Part shown: in pieces, positions 51,144-64,000 of the stretch
Numbering within the stretch: position 1 is the first letter of the stretch
Layout of the letters: the number at the start of each line of letters is the position of its first letter
Assembly: GCA_947378965.1 (NCBI GenBank)
Contig: CANCMG010000004.1
Coordinates: forward strand, 1-64,000
DNA length: 64,000 bases
From: Alcaligenaceae bacterium
GTDB taxonomy: Bacteria; Pseudomonadota; Gammaproteobacteria; Burkholderiales; Burkholderiaceae_B
Direction of reading: 5' to 3'
Program-made: the position numbers and the translations under genes
Notes under the pieces: generated by a model
Told to the model about the DNA's origin: nothing
The model's database searches: none
The model's input: the letters and a program-made list of their open reading frames with translations, nothing else

Positions 51144-53204
51144 GTGTCTCAAGAGCCTACCTCGCAGCGAAGCTTTCACGCCCAACTGTTTCGCGGCTAT
51201 GCCGCATATACCTTGGGCTTTTGCTTGCTGGTGCTCTTACTAGCCCTGTTTGAAATTATGGGGTTGGCCAGGCAATGGATCGGTTATGTTTTTTTGCTCG
51301 TGACCGTGGCGTTGTATGCAGGCATTGGAATTATGTGCCGCACTTCGGATCCGGTTGAGTACTATGTCGCCGGCAGACGGGTGCCGGCTATCTACAACGG
51401 GATGGCCACTGCGGCGGATTGGATGTCAGTTGCCTCGTTTATCGGTGTCGCCGGCACCTTGTACCTCACCGGTTACAACGGCTTGGCTTATATTTTGGGC
51501 TGGACCGGTGGCTACGTGTTGGTCGCGCTGTTTTTGGCTCCTTATCTACGAAAGTTTGGGCGCTACACCATTCCAGATTTTCTAGGAGCACGTTTCGGTG
51601 GTAACTGGCCCAGAATGCTTGGGGTGCTCTGCGCGGTGCTGTGCTCGTTCACCTATCTGGTCGCCCAGATTTACGGGGTCGGGATCATTACTACGCGTAT
51701 GACCGGAATCTCGTTTGAGCTGGGGATTTTCATCGCCTTAGGTGGCGTATTGGTTTGTTCTTTTTTGGGTGGTATGCGCGCGGTCACCTGGACCCAAGTC
51801 GGGCAGTACATCATTTTGCTGATCGCTTACTTGGTGCCCGTGGTGTGGCTTGCTGTCAAGCAAACGGGCGAACCCGTGCCGCAAGTGGCAGCAAGCTCTG
51901 TCTTGCAGCAAGTCAGCGAGCGCGAGCGCGAATTGACTCACGACCAAAGTGAGCTCGCTGTTCGTGCGTTGTGGCAGGCTCGTGCTGAGATGATGCAAGT
52001 GCGGGTCTCTGGCTTGCCCGAGACTTACGAAACAGAACAACAAAAACTTCGTCTTCAACTGTTGCGTGCGCGTGCCAATGATGCCCCGATGGGTGAGGTG
52101 CGTAGCCTTGAGCGCGAGTTAGCGGCGTACCCTAAGTCGGTTGAGGGTGCCCGCATGGCTTGGTCCAAGGCGCGCGACGATTACGCCGTGCGCGCGACCG
52201 CGCCACAACCTCACGCTGCGCCTTTCGCAAGTCGAACCTTCGAGTTAACCGACGCTGTGAGAAATAATTTTTTGGCGATCGTGTTGTGCTTGATGATGGG
52301 GACAGCGGGCTTACCCCATATTTTGATGCGTTCGTTTACGACGCCGTCGGTCGATGCCGCTCGTAAGTCTGTCTTTTGGTCTTTGCTTTTTATTTTGCTG
52401 CTGTATCTCACGGCGCCGGCGTTGGCGATCTTGGTTAAGTTTGAAATTTATACGGATTTAGTGGGGAGTCGATTTGCAGATTTGCCGACGTGGGTACATG
52501 CGTGGTCGGCCGTCGATCGTTCATTACTCAATATCGTGGATTTAAATCGCGATGGCATTGTGCAATTAGCCGAGATTCAGATGGGGGCGGATGTGGTTGT
52601 GTTGGCCGGCCCTGAAATTGGTGGCTTACCCTATGTCATCTCAGGTCTTGTTGCCGCAGGAGCCTTGGCCGCAGCCTTGTCAACGGCTGATGGTTTATTG
52701 TTGACCCTATCAAGTGCGCTCTCGCATGACACGTTGTTTAGAGTGCTGTCACCCAAGATGGGTCCGGGGCGGCGCGTGCTGTTATCCAAAATATTATTGC
52801 TGATCGTTGCCTTTGCTGCGGCCTGGGCGGCGACCCGAACGCCTGCCGATATCTTATTTTTAGTGGGTGCAGCGTTTTCGTTTGCGGCGTCGACATTTTT
52901 CCCGGTGCTAGTGCTGGGGATTTTTTGGAAAGGCGCAAACAAGTGGGGCGCCTGCTGCGGGATGTTGGCGGGCTTGTGTGTCACCGTCGTCTATATGATT
53001 CAAGCCCAGCCCTGGTTACGTCATTGGCTGTTGGGGATCTCCACCAGCGAGCCCATTACGCTGTGGTGGGATATTCAACCGATCGCGGCCGGCGTTTTCG
53101 GGGCGCCCGCAGCGTTTATGGTGATCGTTCTGGTGTCCTTGCTGACCCGGCGCATCAATCCTGTGACCGACGCGCTGGTTGACGATTTACGGTTGCCGGA
53201 TTAG
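51144..53204 (+). CDS. Sodium:solute symporter, VC_2705 subfamily (ActP-like)
   Basis: A 686-residue SSS-family transporter, close to acetate permease, expected to import short-chain carboxylates with Na+. The N-terminal core contains EYYVAGRRVPAIYNGMATAADWMS and GGMRAVTWTQVGQYIIL. A hydrophilic, partly coiled-coil insert covers about residues 255-370, between membrane helices. An EF-hand-like loop DLNRDGIVQLAE occurs at 466-477 in a periplasmic loop. SGLVAAGALAAALSTADGLLL is a hallmark of the family. GTG start directly after the DUF4212 stop. Confidence 0.88.
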   Translation: MSQEPTSQRSFHAQLFRGYAAYTLGFCLLVLLLALFEIMGLARQWIGYVFLLVTVALYAGIGIMCRTSDPVEYYVAGRRVPAIYNGMATAADWMSVASFIGVAGTLYLTGYNGLAYILGWTGGYVLVALFLAPYLRKFGRYTIPDFLGARFGGNWPRMLGVLCAVLCSFTYLVAQIYGVGIITTRMTGISFELGIFIALGGVLVCSFLGGMRAVTWTQVGQYIILLIAYLVPVVWLAVKQTGEPVPQVAASSVLQQVSERERELTHDQSELAVRALWQARAEMMQVRVSGLPETYETEQQKLRLQLLRARANDAPMGEVRSLERELAAYPKSVEGARMAWSKARDDYAVRATAPQPHAAPFASRTFELTDAVRNNFLAIVLCLMMGTAGLPHILMRSFTTPSVDAARKSVFWSLLFILLLYLTAPALAILVKFEIYTDLVGSRFADLPTWVHAWSAVDRSLLNIVDLNRDGIVQLAEIQMGADVVVLAGPEIGGLPYVISGLVAAGALAAALSTADGLLLTLSSALSHDTLFRVLSPKMGPGRRVLLSKILLLIVAFAAAWAATRTPADILFLVGAAFSFAASTFFPVLVLGIFWKGANKWGACCGMLAGLCVTVVYMIQAQPWLRHWLLGISTSEPITLWWDIQPIAAGVFGAPAAFMVIVLVSLLTRRINPVTDALVDDLRLPD
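52539..52574 (+). other. EF-hand-like calcium loop in the symporter
   Basis: Residues 466-477 read DLNRDGIVQLAE, a full canonical 12-residue EF-hand pattern DxNxDGxVxxxE. It lies in a loop between membrane helices. A related loop is recalled from other VC_2705 members, so it appears conserved. Confidence 0.7.
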
Positions 53205-53256
53205 CTCGCTAGTCTTCGAGTCGAGCCGGCGCCTATCCTAAGCCCTGCGCGATGCG

Positions 53257-57437
<4,181 letters not shown>

Positions 57438-57442
57438 CAACT

Positions 57443-58087
57443 ATGCTTCTTAGCACTTGGACAAAAGGCTTGTTAAGTTCGGTGCTAACTGCTGCGTTGT
57501 GCTTGCCAGGCAGTCAGGCGACGGCCGCCTCGGCACAAGAGCAATTGCAAGGTTTTGTCTCGAAGGTGCAAGCGGCGACGGGTAATTTTTCGCAATACAC
57601 GGTGGGTGCCCAAGGGCAAACCAAGCCGGCGCAAAGTGGGCAGTTTGCTTTTCAACGACCCGGACGATTTAAGTGGGATGTACTTAAACCCTATGCCCAG
57701 CAAATCGTGTCTGACGGACAGCAACTTTTTCAGTTTGACCCCGACTTAAATCAGGTGACAGTGCGTAAGGTCGACCAGGCGATCGGTTCCTCGCCTGCAG
57801 CGATTCTTTTCGGTTCTGGCTCGCTTGAGCAATCGTTTACGGTGACCGCGTTACAAGATAAAGATGGTCTGTCGTGGTTGCGTGCCAAGCCGCGCAATGG
57901 CGAAGCAGGTTTCGTGCATGTTGATCTCGGCTTTTCGGGCGGTTTGCCTGCCCGAATCATCTTGTTAGACGCCTTTGGGCAAAATACCCACATAGAGCTG
58001 TCTGGTCTGGTGCCGAACCCAACGGTGGCGGTCGAAGTCTTCCGCTTTGTGCCTCCACCTGGTGCTGACGTGGTCCGCATGCAGTGA
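57443..58087 (+). CDS. lolA: Outer-membrane lipoprotein carrier protein LolA
   Basis: LolA carries lipoproteins from the LolCDE complex across the periplasm to LolB. The 214-residue precursor has a signal peptide (cleavage near TAASA) and a hydrophobic cavity protein fold, with [15 protein letters not shown] and [16 protein letters not shown] matching the family. It lies five bases after ftsK and ten before rarA, a conserved order. Together with bamE, lptD and surA the window carries several envelope-biogenesis functions. Confidence 0.92.
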   Translation: MLLSTWTKGLLSSVLTAALCLPGSQATAASAQEQLQGFVSKVQAATGNFSQYTVGAQGQTKPAQSGQFAFQRPGRFKWDVLKPYAQQIVSDGQQLFQFDPDLNQVTVRKVDQAIGSSPAAILFGSGSLEQSFTVTALQDKDGLSWLRAKPRNGEAGFVHVDLGFSGGLPARIILLDAFGQNTHIELSGLVPNPTVAVEVFRFVPPPGADVVRMQ

Positions 58088-58096
58088 GCCTGCGTG

Positions 58097-59404
58097 ATGA
58101 CTGATCTTTTCAAAACCTCGCCTTTACCACCCCTTGCAGAGGCCTTACGCCCGAGCACGCTTGACGAGGTGATTGGTCAGCGCCACCTGCTCGGGCCCGG
58201 CAAGCCCTTGCGGGTTGCCTTTGAATCAGGGCGGCCGCATTCGATGATCTTGTGGGGGCCACCTGGCGTGGGTAAAACAACCCTGGCCCGATTGACCGCC
58301 AATGCCTTTGATTGTGCCTTTATCGCGCTGTCTGCAGTTTTTGCTGGTGTCAAAGAGATTCGTGCCGCCATGGAGTCAGCGCAATTGACGCTTGACCAAC
58401 ATCAGCAGCGCACACTGTTGTTTGTGGACGAGATTCATCGGTTTAATAAGTCGCAGCAAGATGCCTTGTTGCCGTTTGTTGAGTCTGGCTTGGTCACGTT
58501 TATTGGCGCGACCACTGAAAATCCGTCTTTCGAAGTGAATTCTGCGCTGTTGTCGCGTGCGCAAGTCTATGTGCTTGAATCGCTGAATGAAGTTGAATTG
58601 CGCGAGTTGTTACTGCGGGCGCAACAGACGGTGCTCGCAGAGTTTAGCGTTGAAGAGGCAGCCATCGACACGCTGATCGGATATGCCGATGGCGATGCGC
58701 GTCGTTTTTTAAATTTGCTTGAGCAAGCTGCAACGGCCGCTCACAATGCCAAGGTAACTTTTATTGATTCTGCGCTGGTGCAAAACGCGCTTAGTATGAA
58801 TTCGCGCCGCTTCGACAAAGGCGGCGATAATTTTTACGATCAGATTTCAGCCTTGCATAAATCAGTGCGCGGCTCAAACCCCGACGCCGCGCTGTATTGG
58901 TTGACACGCATGCTTGACGGCGGCGCTGATCCTAAGTACTTAGCGCGACGCATTGTGCGCATGGCCTGGGAAGACATTGGTTTGGCTGATCCGCGCGCGA
59001 TGCAAATCGCCAACGACGCGGCACAAACCTTCGAGCGTTTAGGTTCGCCTGAGGGCGAGTTGGCGCTTGCGCAGGCTACTATTTACTTAGCCGTAGCGGC
59101 AAAAAGTAATGCGGGTTATAACGCGTACAACCAAGCGATGGCGTTTGTGAAACAGGATCAATCTCGCCCAGTGCCGGTGCACTTGCGTAATGCCCCCACC
59201 AAACTGATGAAAGAGCTTGGCTACGGTCACGCTTACCGGTACGCGCACGACGAACCTGAGGCCTACGCCGCCGGAGAAACCTATTTGCCTGAGGGTATGC
59301 CTGACCCGTCTTGGTATCAACCTGTTGCCCGAGGTCTTGAAACCAAGATTGCTGAAAAAATGGCGCACTTAAGCGAGCTCGATCGGCAAGCTAGAAAAAA
59401 GTAA
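58097..59404 (+). CDS. rarA: Replication-associated recombination protein A
   Basis: RarA (MgsA) is a AAA+ ATPase that acts at stalled replication forks. The 435-residue protein has Walker A GPPGVGKT (54-61), Walker [20 protein letters not shown] (about residues 112-130) and a C-terminal helical tetramerisation domain with [22 protein letters not shown] sequence. ATG at 58097 is preferred over GTG one codon earlier. It follows lolA by ten bases, and its stop is 12 bp from the likely cydA start. Confidence 0.94.
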   Translation: MTDLFKTSPLPPLAEALRPSTLDEVIGQRHLLGPGKPLRVAFESGRPHSMILWGPPGVGKTTLARLTANAFDCAFIALSAVFAGVKEIRAAMESAQLTLDQHQQRTLLFVDEIHRFNKSQQDALLPFVESGLVTFIGATTENPSFEVNSALLSRAQVYVLESLNEVELRELLLRAQQTVLAEFSVEEAAIDTLIGYADGDARRFLNLLEQAATAAHNAKVTFIDSALVQNALSMNSRRFDKGGDNFYDQISALHKSVRGSNPDAALYWLTRMLDGGADPKYLARRIVRMAWEDIGLADPRAMQIANDAAQTFERLGSPEGELALAQATIYLAVAAKSNAGYNAYNQAMAFVKQDQSRPVPVHLRNAPTKLMKELGYGHAYRYAHDEPEAYAAGETYLPEGMPDPSWYQPVARGLETKIAEKMAHLSELDRQARKK

Positions 59405-59416
59405 AGGATGCATGTC

Positions 59417-60877
59417 ATGGACTGGCTAGATGCGCACACACTGGCGCGAATTCAATTCGCGTTCACTGTGAGTTTTCATATTATTTTTCCGGCCTTTTCG
59501 ATCGGCTTAGCCAGTTATCTTGCGGTGCTCAACGGCTTGCACTTGATGACAGGCCGAACGGTCTATTTGGATTTATTTAATTATTGGAAAAAAATCTTTG
59601 CGATCGCCTTTGGTATGGGTGTCGTCTCGGGCTTGGTGATGAGTTACGAGTTTGGCACCAACTGGAGCGTCTTTGCTGATAAAACGGGTCCGGTGCTCGG
59701 TCCGCTGATGGGCTACGAGGTCATGTCAGCTTTTTTTCTTGAGGCAGGTTTCTTAGGCGTCATGCTGTTTGGGCGTGCGCGTGTCGGTCCGCGTCTACAT
59801 TTCTTTGCCACGGCGATGGTGGGGCTCGGTACCTTCATGTCTGCGTTTTGGATTTTGTCGGTCAATAGCTGGATGCAAACTCCTGCGGGCTTTAGTCAAA
59901 ATGAAGTCGGGCAGTTTGTGGTCGAAAGCTGGTTTGAGGTGATTTTTAATCCTTCCTTTCCCTATCGCTTAGTGCACATGGTTTTGGCGGCTTACCTGAC
60001 GACGGCCTTTGTCGTTGGAGGGGTGGCAGCGTTTCATTTGTTAAAGATGCGCTTGCAAAAAGTCGTGTTGGCAACGCCAGAGCGTTTGGCGTCGCAGTTG
60101 GCTGTACGCACGATGTTTTCGATGGCGATGTGGATGGCAGCCTGCGTTGCCCCGCTACAAATTTTGGCGGGCGACCAGCACGGACTCAATACGGTTGAGC
60201 ATCAGCCGCGCAAAATCGCTGCGATCGAAGGGCATTACGAAACCCAGGCACGTGCACCGCTTATTTTGTTTGGCATACCCAATAGCAAAGAAGAGCGCAT
60301 GGATTATGTGGTCGAAATTCCTTATCTGGGTAGTCTGATTTTGACCCATACGTTAGACGGCGTGATTCGGGGCATGAAAGAATGGCCCCCCTCTGAGCGT
60401 CCGCCAATGGGCATCGTGTTTTATGCGTTTCGCGTCATGGTGGGCATCGGTATGCTGATGCTAGGTCTGGGGTTCTGGAGCCTGTGGCTGCGGCATCGGG
60501 GCAAGCTCTACGACAATGTATGGATGCACCGCGCGGCGCTCTGGATGGGGCCCTCTGGCTTTGTGGCGGTCCTGGCAGGTTGGGTGGTGACTGAGGTCGG
60601 GCGGCAGCCGTACACGGTCTATAACCTTTTACGTACGGCTGACTCAGCCTCGCCCATTGACGCGGCGGCTGTGGCCGGTTCGTTAATCGCGTTTGTGGTG
60701 GTGTATTTCGCACTCTTTGGTGCGGGTGTAGTGTACATCTTGAGGTTAATGCGTCAGGTGCCCGATGCAGGGCATGGTGAACTGGCCTTAAACGAACCAG
60801 TTCGCGCAGGCGGAATGTTGCCTGCGACTGCGTTGGCTAGTACGTCAGGTGCGGATACGTTAAAGGGACAGCCATGA
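59417..60877 (+). CDS. cydA: Cytochrome bd quinol oxidase subunit I (cyanide-insensitive type)
   Basis: CydA carries hemes b558, b595 and d and oxidises quinol. The 486-residue length and the short Q-loop point to the CIO/CioA branch. SFHIIFPAF holds an axial His near the N-terminus; QHGLNTVEHQPRKIAAIEGH and GRQPYTVYNLLRTADS are CioA-like segments. About nine membrane helices. ATG at 59417 has AAAGG nine bases upstream, whereas ATG at 59408 is too close to it. It begins just after rarA, outside the usual rarA-serS order. No cydDC genes are present in the window. Confidence 0.93.
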   Translation: MDWLDAHTLARIQFAFTVSFHIIFPAFSIGLASYLAVLNGLHLMTGRTVYLDLFNYWKKIFAIAFGMGVVSGLVMSYEFGTNWSVFADKTGPVLGPLMGYEVMSAFFLEAGFLGVMLFGRARVGPRLHFFATAMVGLGTFMSAFWILSVNSWMQTPAGFSQNEVGQFVVESWFEVIFNPSFPYRLVHMVLAAYLTTAFVVGGVAAFHLLKMRLQKVVLATPERLASQLAVRTMFSMAMWMAACVAPLQILAGDQHGLNTVEHQPRKIAAIEGHYETQARAPLILFGIPNSKEERMDYVVEIPYLGSLILTHTLDGVIRGMKEWPPSERPPMGIVFYAFRVMVGIGMLMLGLGFWSLWLRHRGKLYDNVWMHRAALWMGPSGFVAVLAGWVVTEVGRQPYTVYNLLRTADSASPIDAAAVAGSLIAFVVVYFALFGAGVVYILRLMRQVPDAGHGELALNEPVRAGGMLPATALASTSGADTLKGQP

Positions 60878-61881
60878 CAATTGACTATGCCTTGATTTGG
60901 GCCGGACTGATTGCTTTCGCGGTCTTGGCGTATATCGTGCTAGATGGCTTTGACCTCGGCGTCGGAATTTTGTTTCCGTGGGTCAAGGGCCGCGAGTATC
61001 GCGACCAGATGATGAATTCGGTTGTCCCGGTGTGGGATGGCAACGAGACTTGGCTGGTATTAGGCGGGGGCGGCTTATTTGCAGTGTTTCCGCTCGCCTA
61101 TTCAATCATTATGCCGGCCTTGTATGCCCCGTTTATTGTGATGCTGTTGGCGTTGGTATTTAGAGGCGTTGCGTTTGAATTTCGGTTTAAAAGTCGCAAT
61201 AACCAATGGTTTTGGGATCTTGCGTTTGCGGGCGGTTCAACTGTTGCGGCGTTTGCGCAAGGTGTTGCGATGGGTGCACTCGTTCAGGGGATACCGGTCG
61301 CCGGGCGTGCCTATTCTGGTGGTTGGTGGGATTGGTTATCGCCTTTCAGTTTGCTGACGGGTCTTGCCCTGGTTGTGGGCTACGCGTTACTCGGGGCTAC
61401 CTGGTTGATGCTAAAAACTGAAGGCCACGTGGCGCAGCAAGCCCTGCGTGCTGCGCGTGTACTGGGGTTCGCGCTGTTGGGTTTGATTGTGGTGGTGAGT
61501 CTCTGGACCCCCTTCTTACATGAACACTTTATGCGCAAGTGGTTTGCCTGGCCTGACATGGTGCTTGTGATCCCCGTGCCGATTCTGGTGTCGCTGTGCG
61601 CGCTCTTGTTTTTTAAAGGTCTGTCTCAAGACAAGCCGTTAATGGCCTTTTTGTCGGTGCAAGGTTTGTTTGTCTTGTCTTATCTGGGGCTGTTGATCAG
61701 CTTTTTTCCATACATTGTGCCGTCAGTGGTCACACTGTGGCAGGCGGCAGCACCCGATAAGAGCCTGAAGTTTTTATTAGTGGGCGCCGTCGTGTTGCTA
61801 CCGATGATTTTGGCCTATACCGCCTACGCCTACTGGGTGTTTCGAGGCAAAGTGCGCCCCACGCATCACTATCACGCCTAA
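60874..61881 (+). CDS. cydB: Cytochrome bd quinol oxidase subunit II
   Basis: CydB completes the bd oxidase heterodimer. The 335-residue protein has about eight membrane helices and the conserved IVLDGFDLGVGILFPW and VPVWDGNETWLVLGGGGLFAVFP segments. Its ATG overlaps the cydA TGA (ATGA), ensuring equal production. An oxidase with high oxygen affinity and low proton pumping is expected, useful in microaerobic or inhibitor-rich conditions. Confidence 0.95.
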   Translation: MTIDYALIWAGLIAFAVLAYIVLDGFDLGVGILFPWVKGREYRDQMMNSVVPVWDGNETWLVLGGGGLFAVFPLAYSIIMPALYAPFIVMLLALVFRGVAFEFRFKSRNNQWFWDLAFAGGSTVAAFAQGVAMGALVQGIPVAGRAYSGGWWDWLSPFSLLTGLALVVGYALLGATWLMLKTEGHVAQQALRAARVLGFALLGLIVVVSLWTPFLHEHFMRKWFAWPDMVLVIPVPILVSLCALLFFKGLSQDKPLMAFLSVQGLFVLSYLGLLISFFPYIVPSVVTLWQAAAPDKSLKFLLVGAVVLLPMILAYTAYAYWVFRGKVRPTHHYHA

Positions 61882-61911
61882 GGTAGGCCACAGGGGCTTA
61901 GGGTTTTTGCT

Positions 61912-61931
61912 CCTTTGTGCCCCTTTGTGCC
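61912..61931. repeat. 10-bp direct repeat between cydB and the DUF2474 gene
   Basis: CCTTTGTGCC occurs twice head to tail at 61912 and 61922. It is short and could be coincidence, but adds to the tandem duplications seen after other genes. Confidence 0.6.
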
Positions 61932-61955
61932 CAGTAAGCGGCTAGGTTTTTTTGA

Positions 61956-63425
<1,470 letters not shown>

Positions 63426-63428
<3 letters not shown>

Positions 63429-63460
63429 AAAGCGAACGTCTTCTCTAGAGTAGACGTTCG
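63426..63460 (-). terminator. Intrinsic terminator of the minus-strand repeat-protein gene
   Basis: CGAACGTCT (63433-63441) pairs with AGACGTTCG (63452-63460). On the minus strand the stem is followed by CTTTTT. It sits between convergent serS and the gene at 63552-63977. Confidence 0.75.
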
Positions 63461-63551
63461 ATGTGAACGAGCGTTATCGATTTTTGCTGTGGCCACCCTG
63501 TTTTAACGCTTACGGCGCTTGGTGCGTTGGCACTTTAGGTCAGCTCAGGTT

Positions 63552-63977
63552 TTACCGACCGTAATAGCCGCGGTTGTAATGCCCGTGGCCGTTACCATGT
63601 CCGCGATAGCCGCCATAATAGCTGTTGCCACCGTAATACCCTGGCGCCACCACAACCGGGGCATAGTATCCCGGTGCAGGCCTCACTATCACTCGTGGGG
63701 CGACATAGACCGGGGCAGGGGCGTAATAAACCGGTGCCGGACCATAATAGGGCTGTGGCGCCGCGTACGCCACGGGAGCTGGTGCGTAATAGCGCTGCTG
63801 CACTGGGTACGCTACCTGTGCGGGCGCGTAATAAACTGGGGCTGGGCGATATACCGGGGCGCCAATGACAATCGGCGGTATGCCGATGACTACGCCGACC
63901 GAAGGCCCTGCGACAACACCGCTTGCACTCAAAGACCCAGCGATCGTTGCCATCAGCGTTAACAGGACTCTTTTCAT
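63552..63977 (-). CDS. Secreted Tyr/Pro/Ala/Val repeat protein with glycine-rich tail
   Basis: A 141-residue precursor with a signal peptide (about residues 1-23). The mature part consists of irregular YYAPAPVY-like repeats and a short Gly/Tyr/His tail (GGYRGHGNGHGHYNRGYYGR). It resembles small secreted proteins of unknown function scattered through Burkholderiales, often annotated only as hypothetical. The composition suggests an unstructured envelope or surface protein. A terminator follows it at 63426-63460. The opposite strand has an open frame of similar length that is a shadow. Confidence 0.75.
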   Translation of the reverse strand: MKRVLLTLMATIAGSLSASGVVAGPSVGVVIGIPPIVIGAPVYRPAPVYYAPAQVAYPVQQRYYAPAPVAYAAPQPYYGPAPVYYAPAPVYVAPRVIVRPAPGYYAPVVVAPGYYGGNSYYGGYRGHGNGHGHYNRGYYGR

Positions 63978-64000
63978 TTTGCTCGCTCCATTGAGTCGGA

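Noticed and set aside
63519..63962. Plus-strand 147-codon frame opposite the Tyr/Pro repeat gene
   Set aside because: It is the antisense of a repetitive gene; the minus-strand frame has a signal peptide and its own terminator.

Overview
This is an ordinary chromosomal segment of a betaproteobacterium in the Burkholderiales, most likely an Alcaligenaceae relative of Bordetella, Pusillimonas or Orrella. The assignment rests on gene order and family content: glyQ-glyS-gmhB-plsC, bamE|fur, hrcA-hemH-grpE-dnaK-dnaJ, ftsK-lolA-rarA...serS, two Bug-type solute receptors of the tripartite tricarboxylate family, and a phasin for polyhydroxyalkanoate granules. There is no rRNA, prophage, CRISPR array, intact insertion sequence or toxin-antitoxin pair. 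Two tRNA genes are present (Cys-GCA and Gly-GCC, both on the minus strand).

Layout. 1-2.8 kb: envelope glycan operon on the minus strand (GT39 transferase, flippase-like membrane protein, start of a GT9 heptosyltransferase cut by the window edge). 2.9-5.5 kb: a DUF6776-like protein and the cell-wall recycling pair murU-amgK. 5.6-10.4 kb: lptD-surA-rsmA. 10.4-17.3 kb: glycerate kinase, gloA and the glyQ-glyS-gmhB-plsC-metallopeptidase operon. 17.5-21.2 kb: class I fumarase and formate-THF ligase, separated by a repeat-rich intergenic region. 21.3-24.2 kb: IclR regulator, Bug receptor, phasin. 24.2-29.5 kb: minus-strand block pyrD, bpt, aat, NUDIX, unknown, MFS, tRNA-Cys. 29.8-34.3 kb: second Bug receptor, tRNA-Gly, murB, dapB, bamE, fur. 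34.4-43.6 kb: recN, nadK, then the heat-shock block hrcA-hemH-grpE-dnaK-dnaJ with two convincing sigma-32 promoters. 43.7-50.6 kb: M16 protease, a MoxR-like ATPase/GNAT/VWA operon, two small cytochromes c and a DUF1841 protein. 50.9-53.2 kb: DUF4212 plus sodium:solute symporter. 53.3-63.4 kb: smr, trxB, ftsK-lolA-rarA, then cydA-cydB and a 33-residue DUF2474-type protein placed between rarA and serS. The window closes with a secreted Tyr/Pro/Ala repeat protein.

No obvious new multi-gene system was found. The most unusual signal is at the DNA level. Short tandem repeats lie at or just beyond the 3' ends of several housekeeping genes: 14 bp at the glycerate kinase stop, 36 bp at the recN stop, 31 bp at the grpE stop, an 8-bp array of about 12 units pressed against the gloA ribosome binding site, and six 26-bp units after fumA. 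In three cases the repeat unit contains the stop codon itself. Next to the 26-bp array is an approximately 200-bp element bounded by 33-34 bp inverted repeats. Other points worth a look are a perfect 16-bp palindrome in front of the IclR gene, a strong minus-strand terminator upstream of the symporter operon, and an EF-hand-like loop in the symporter.
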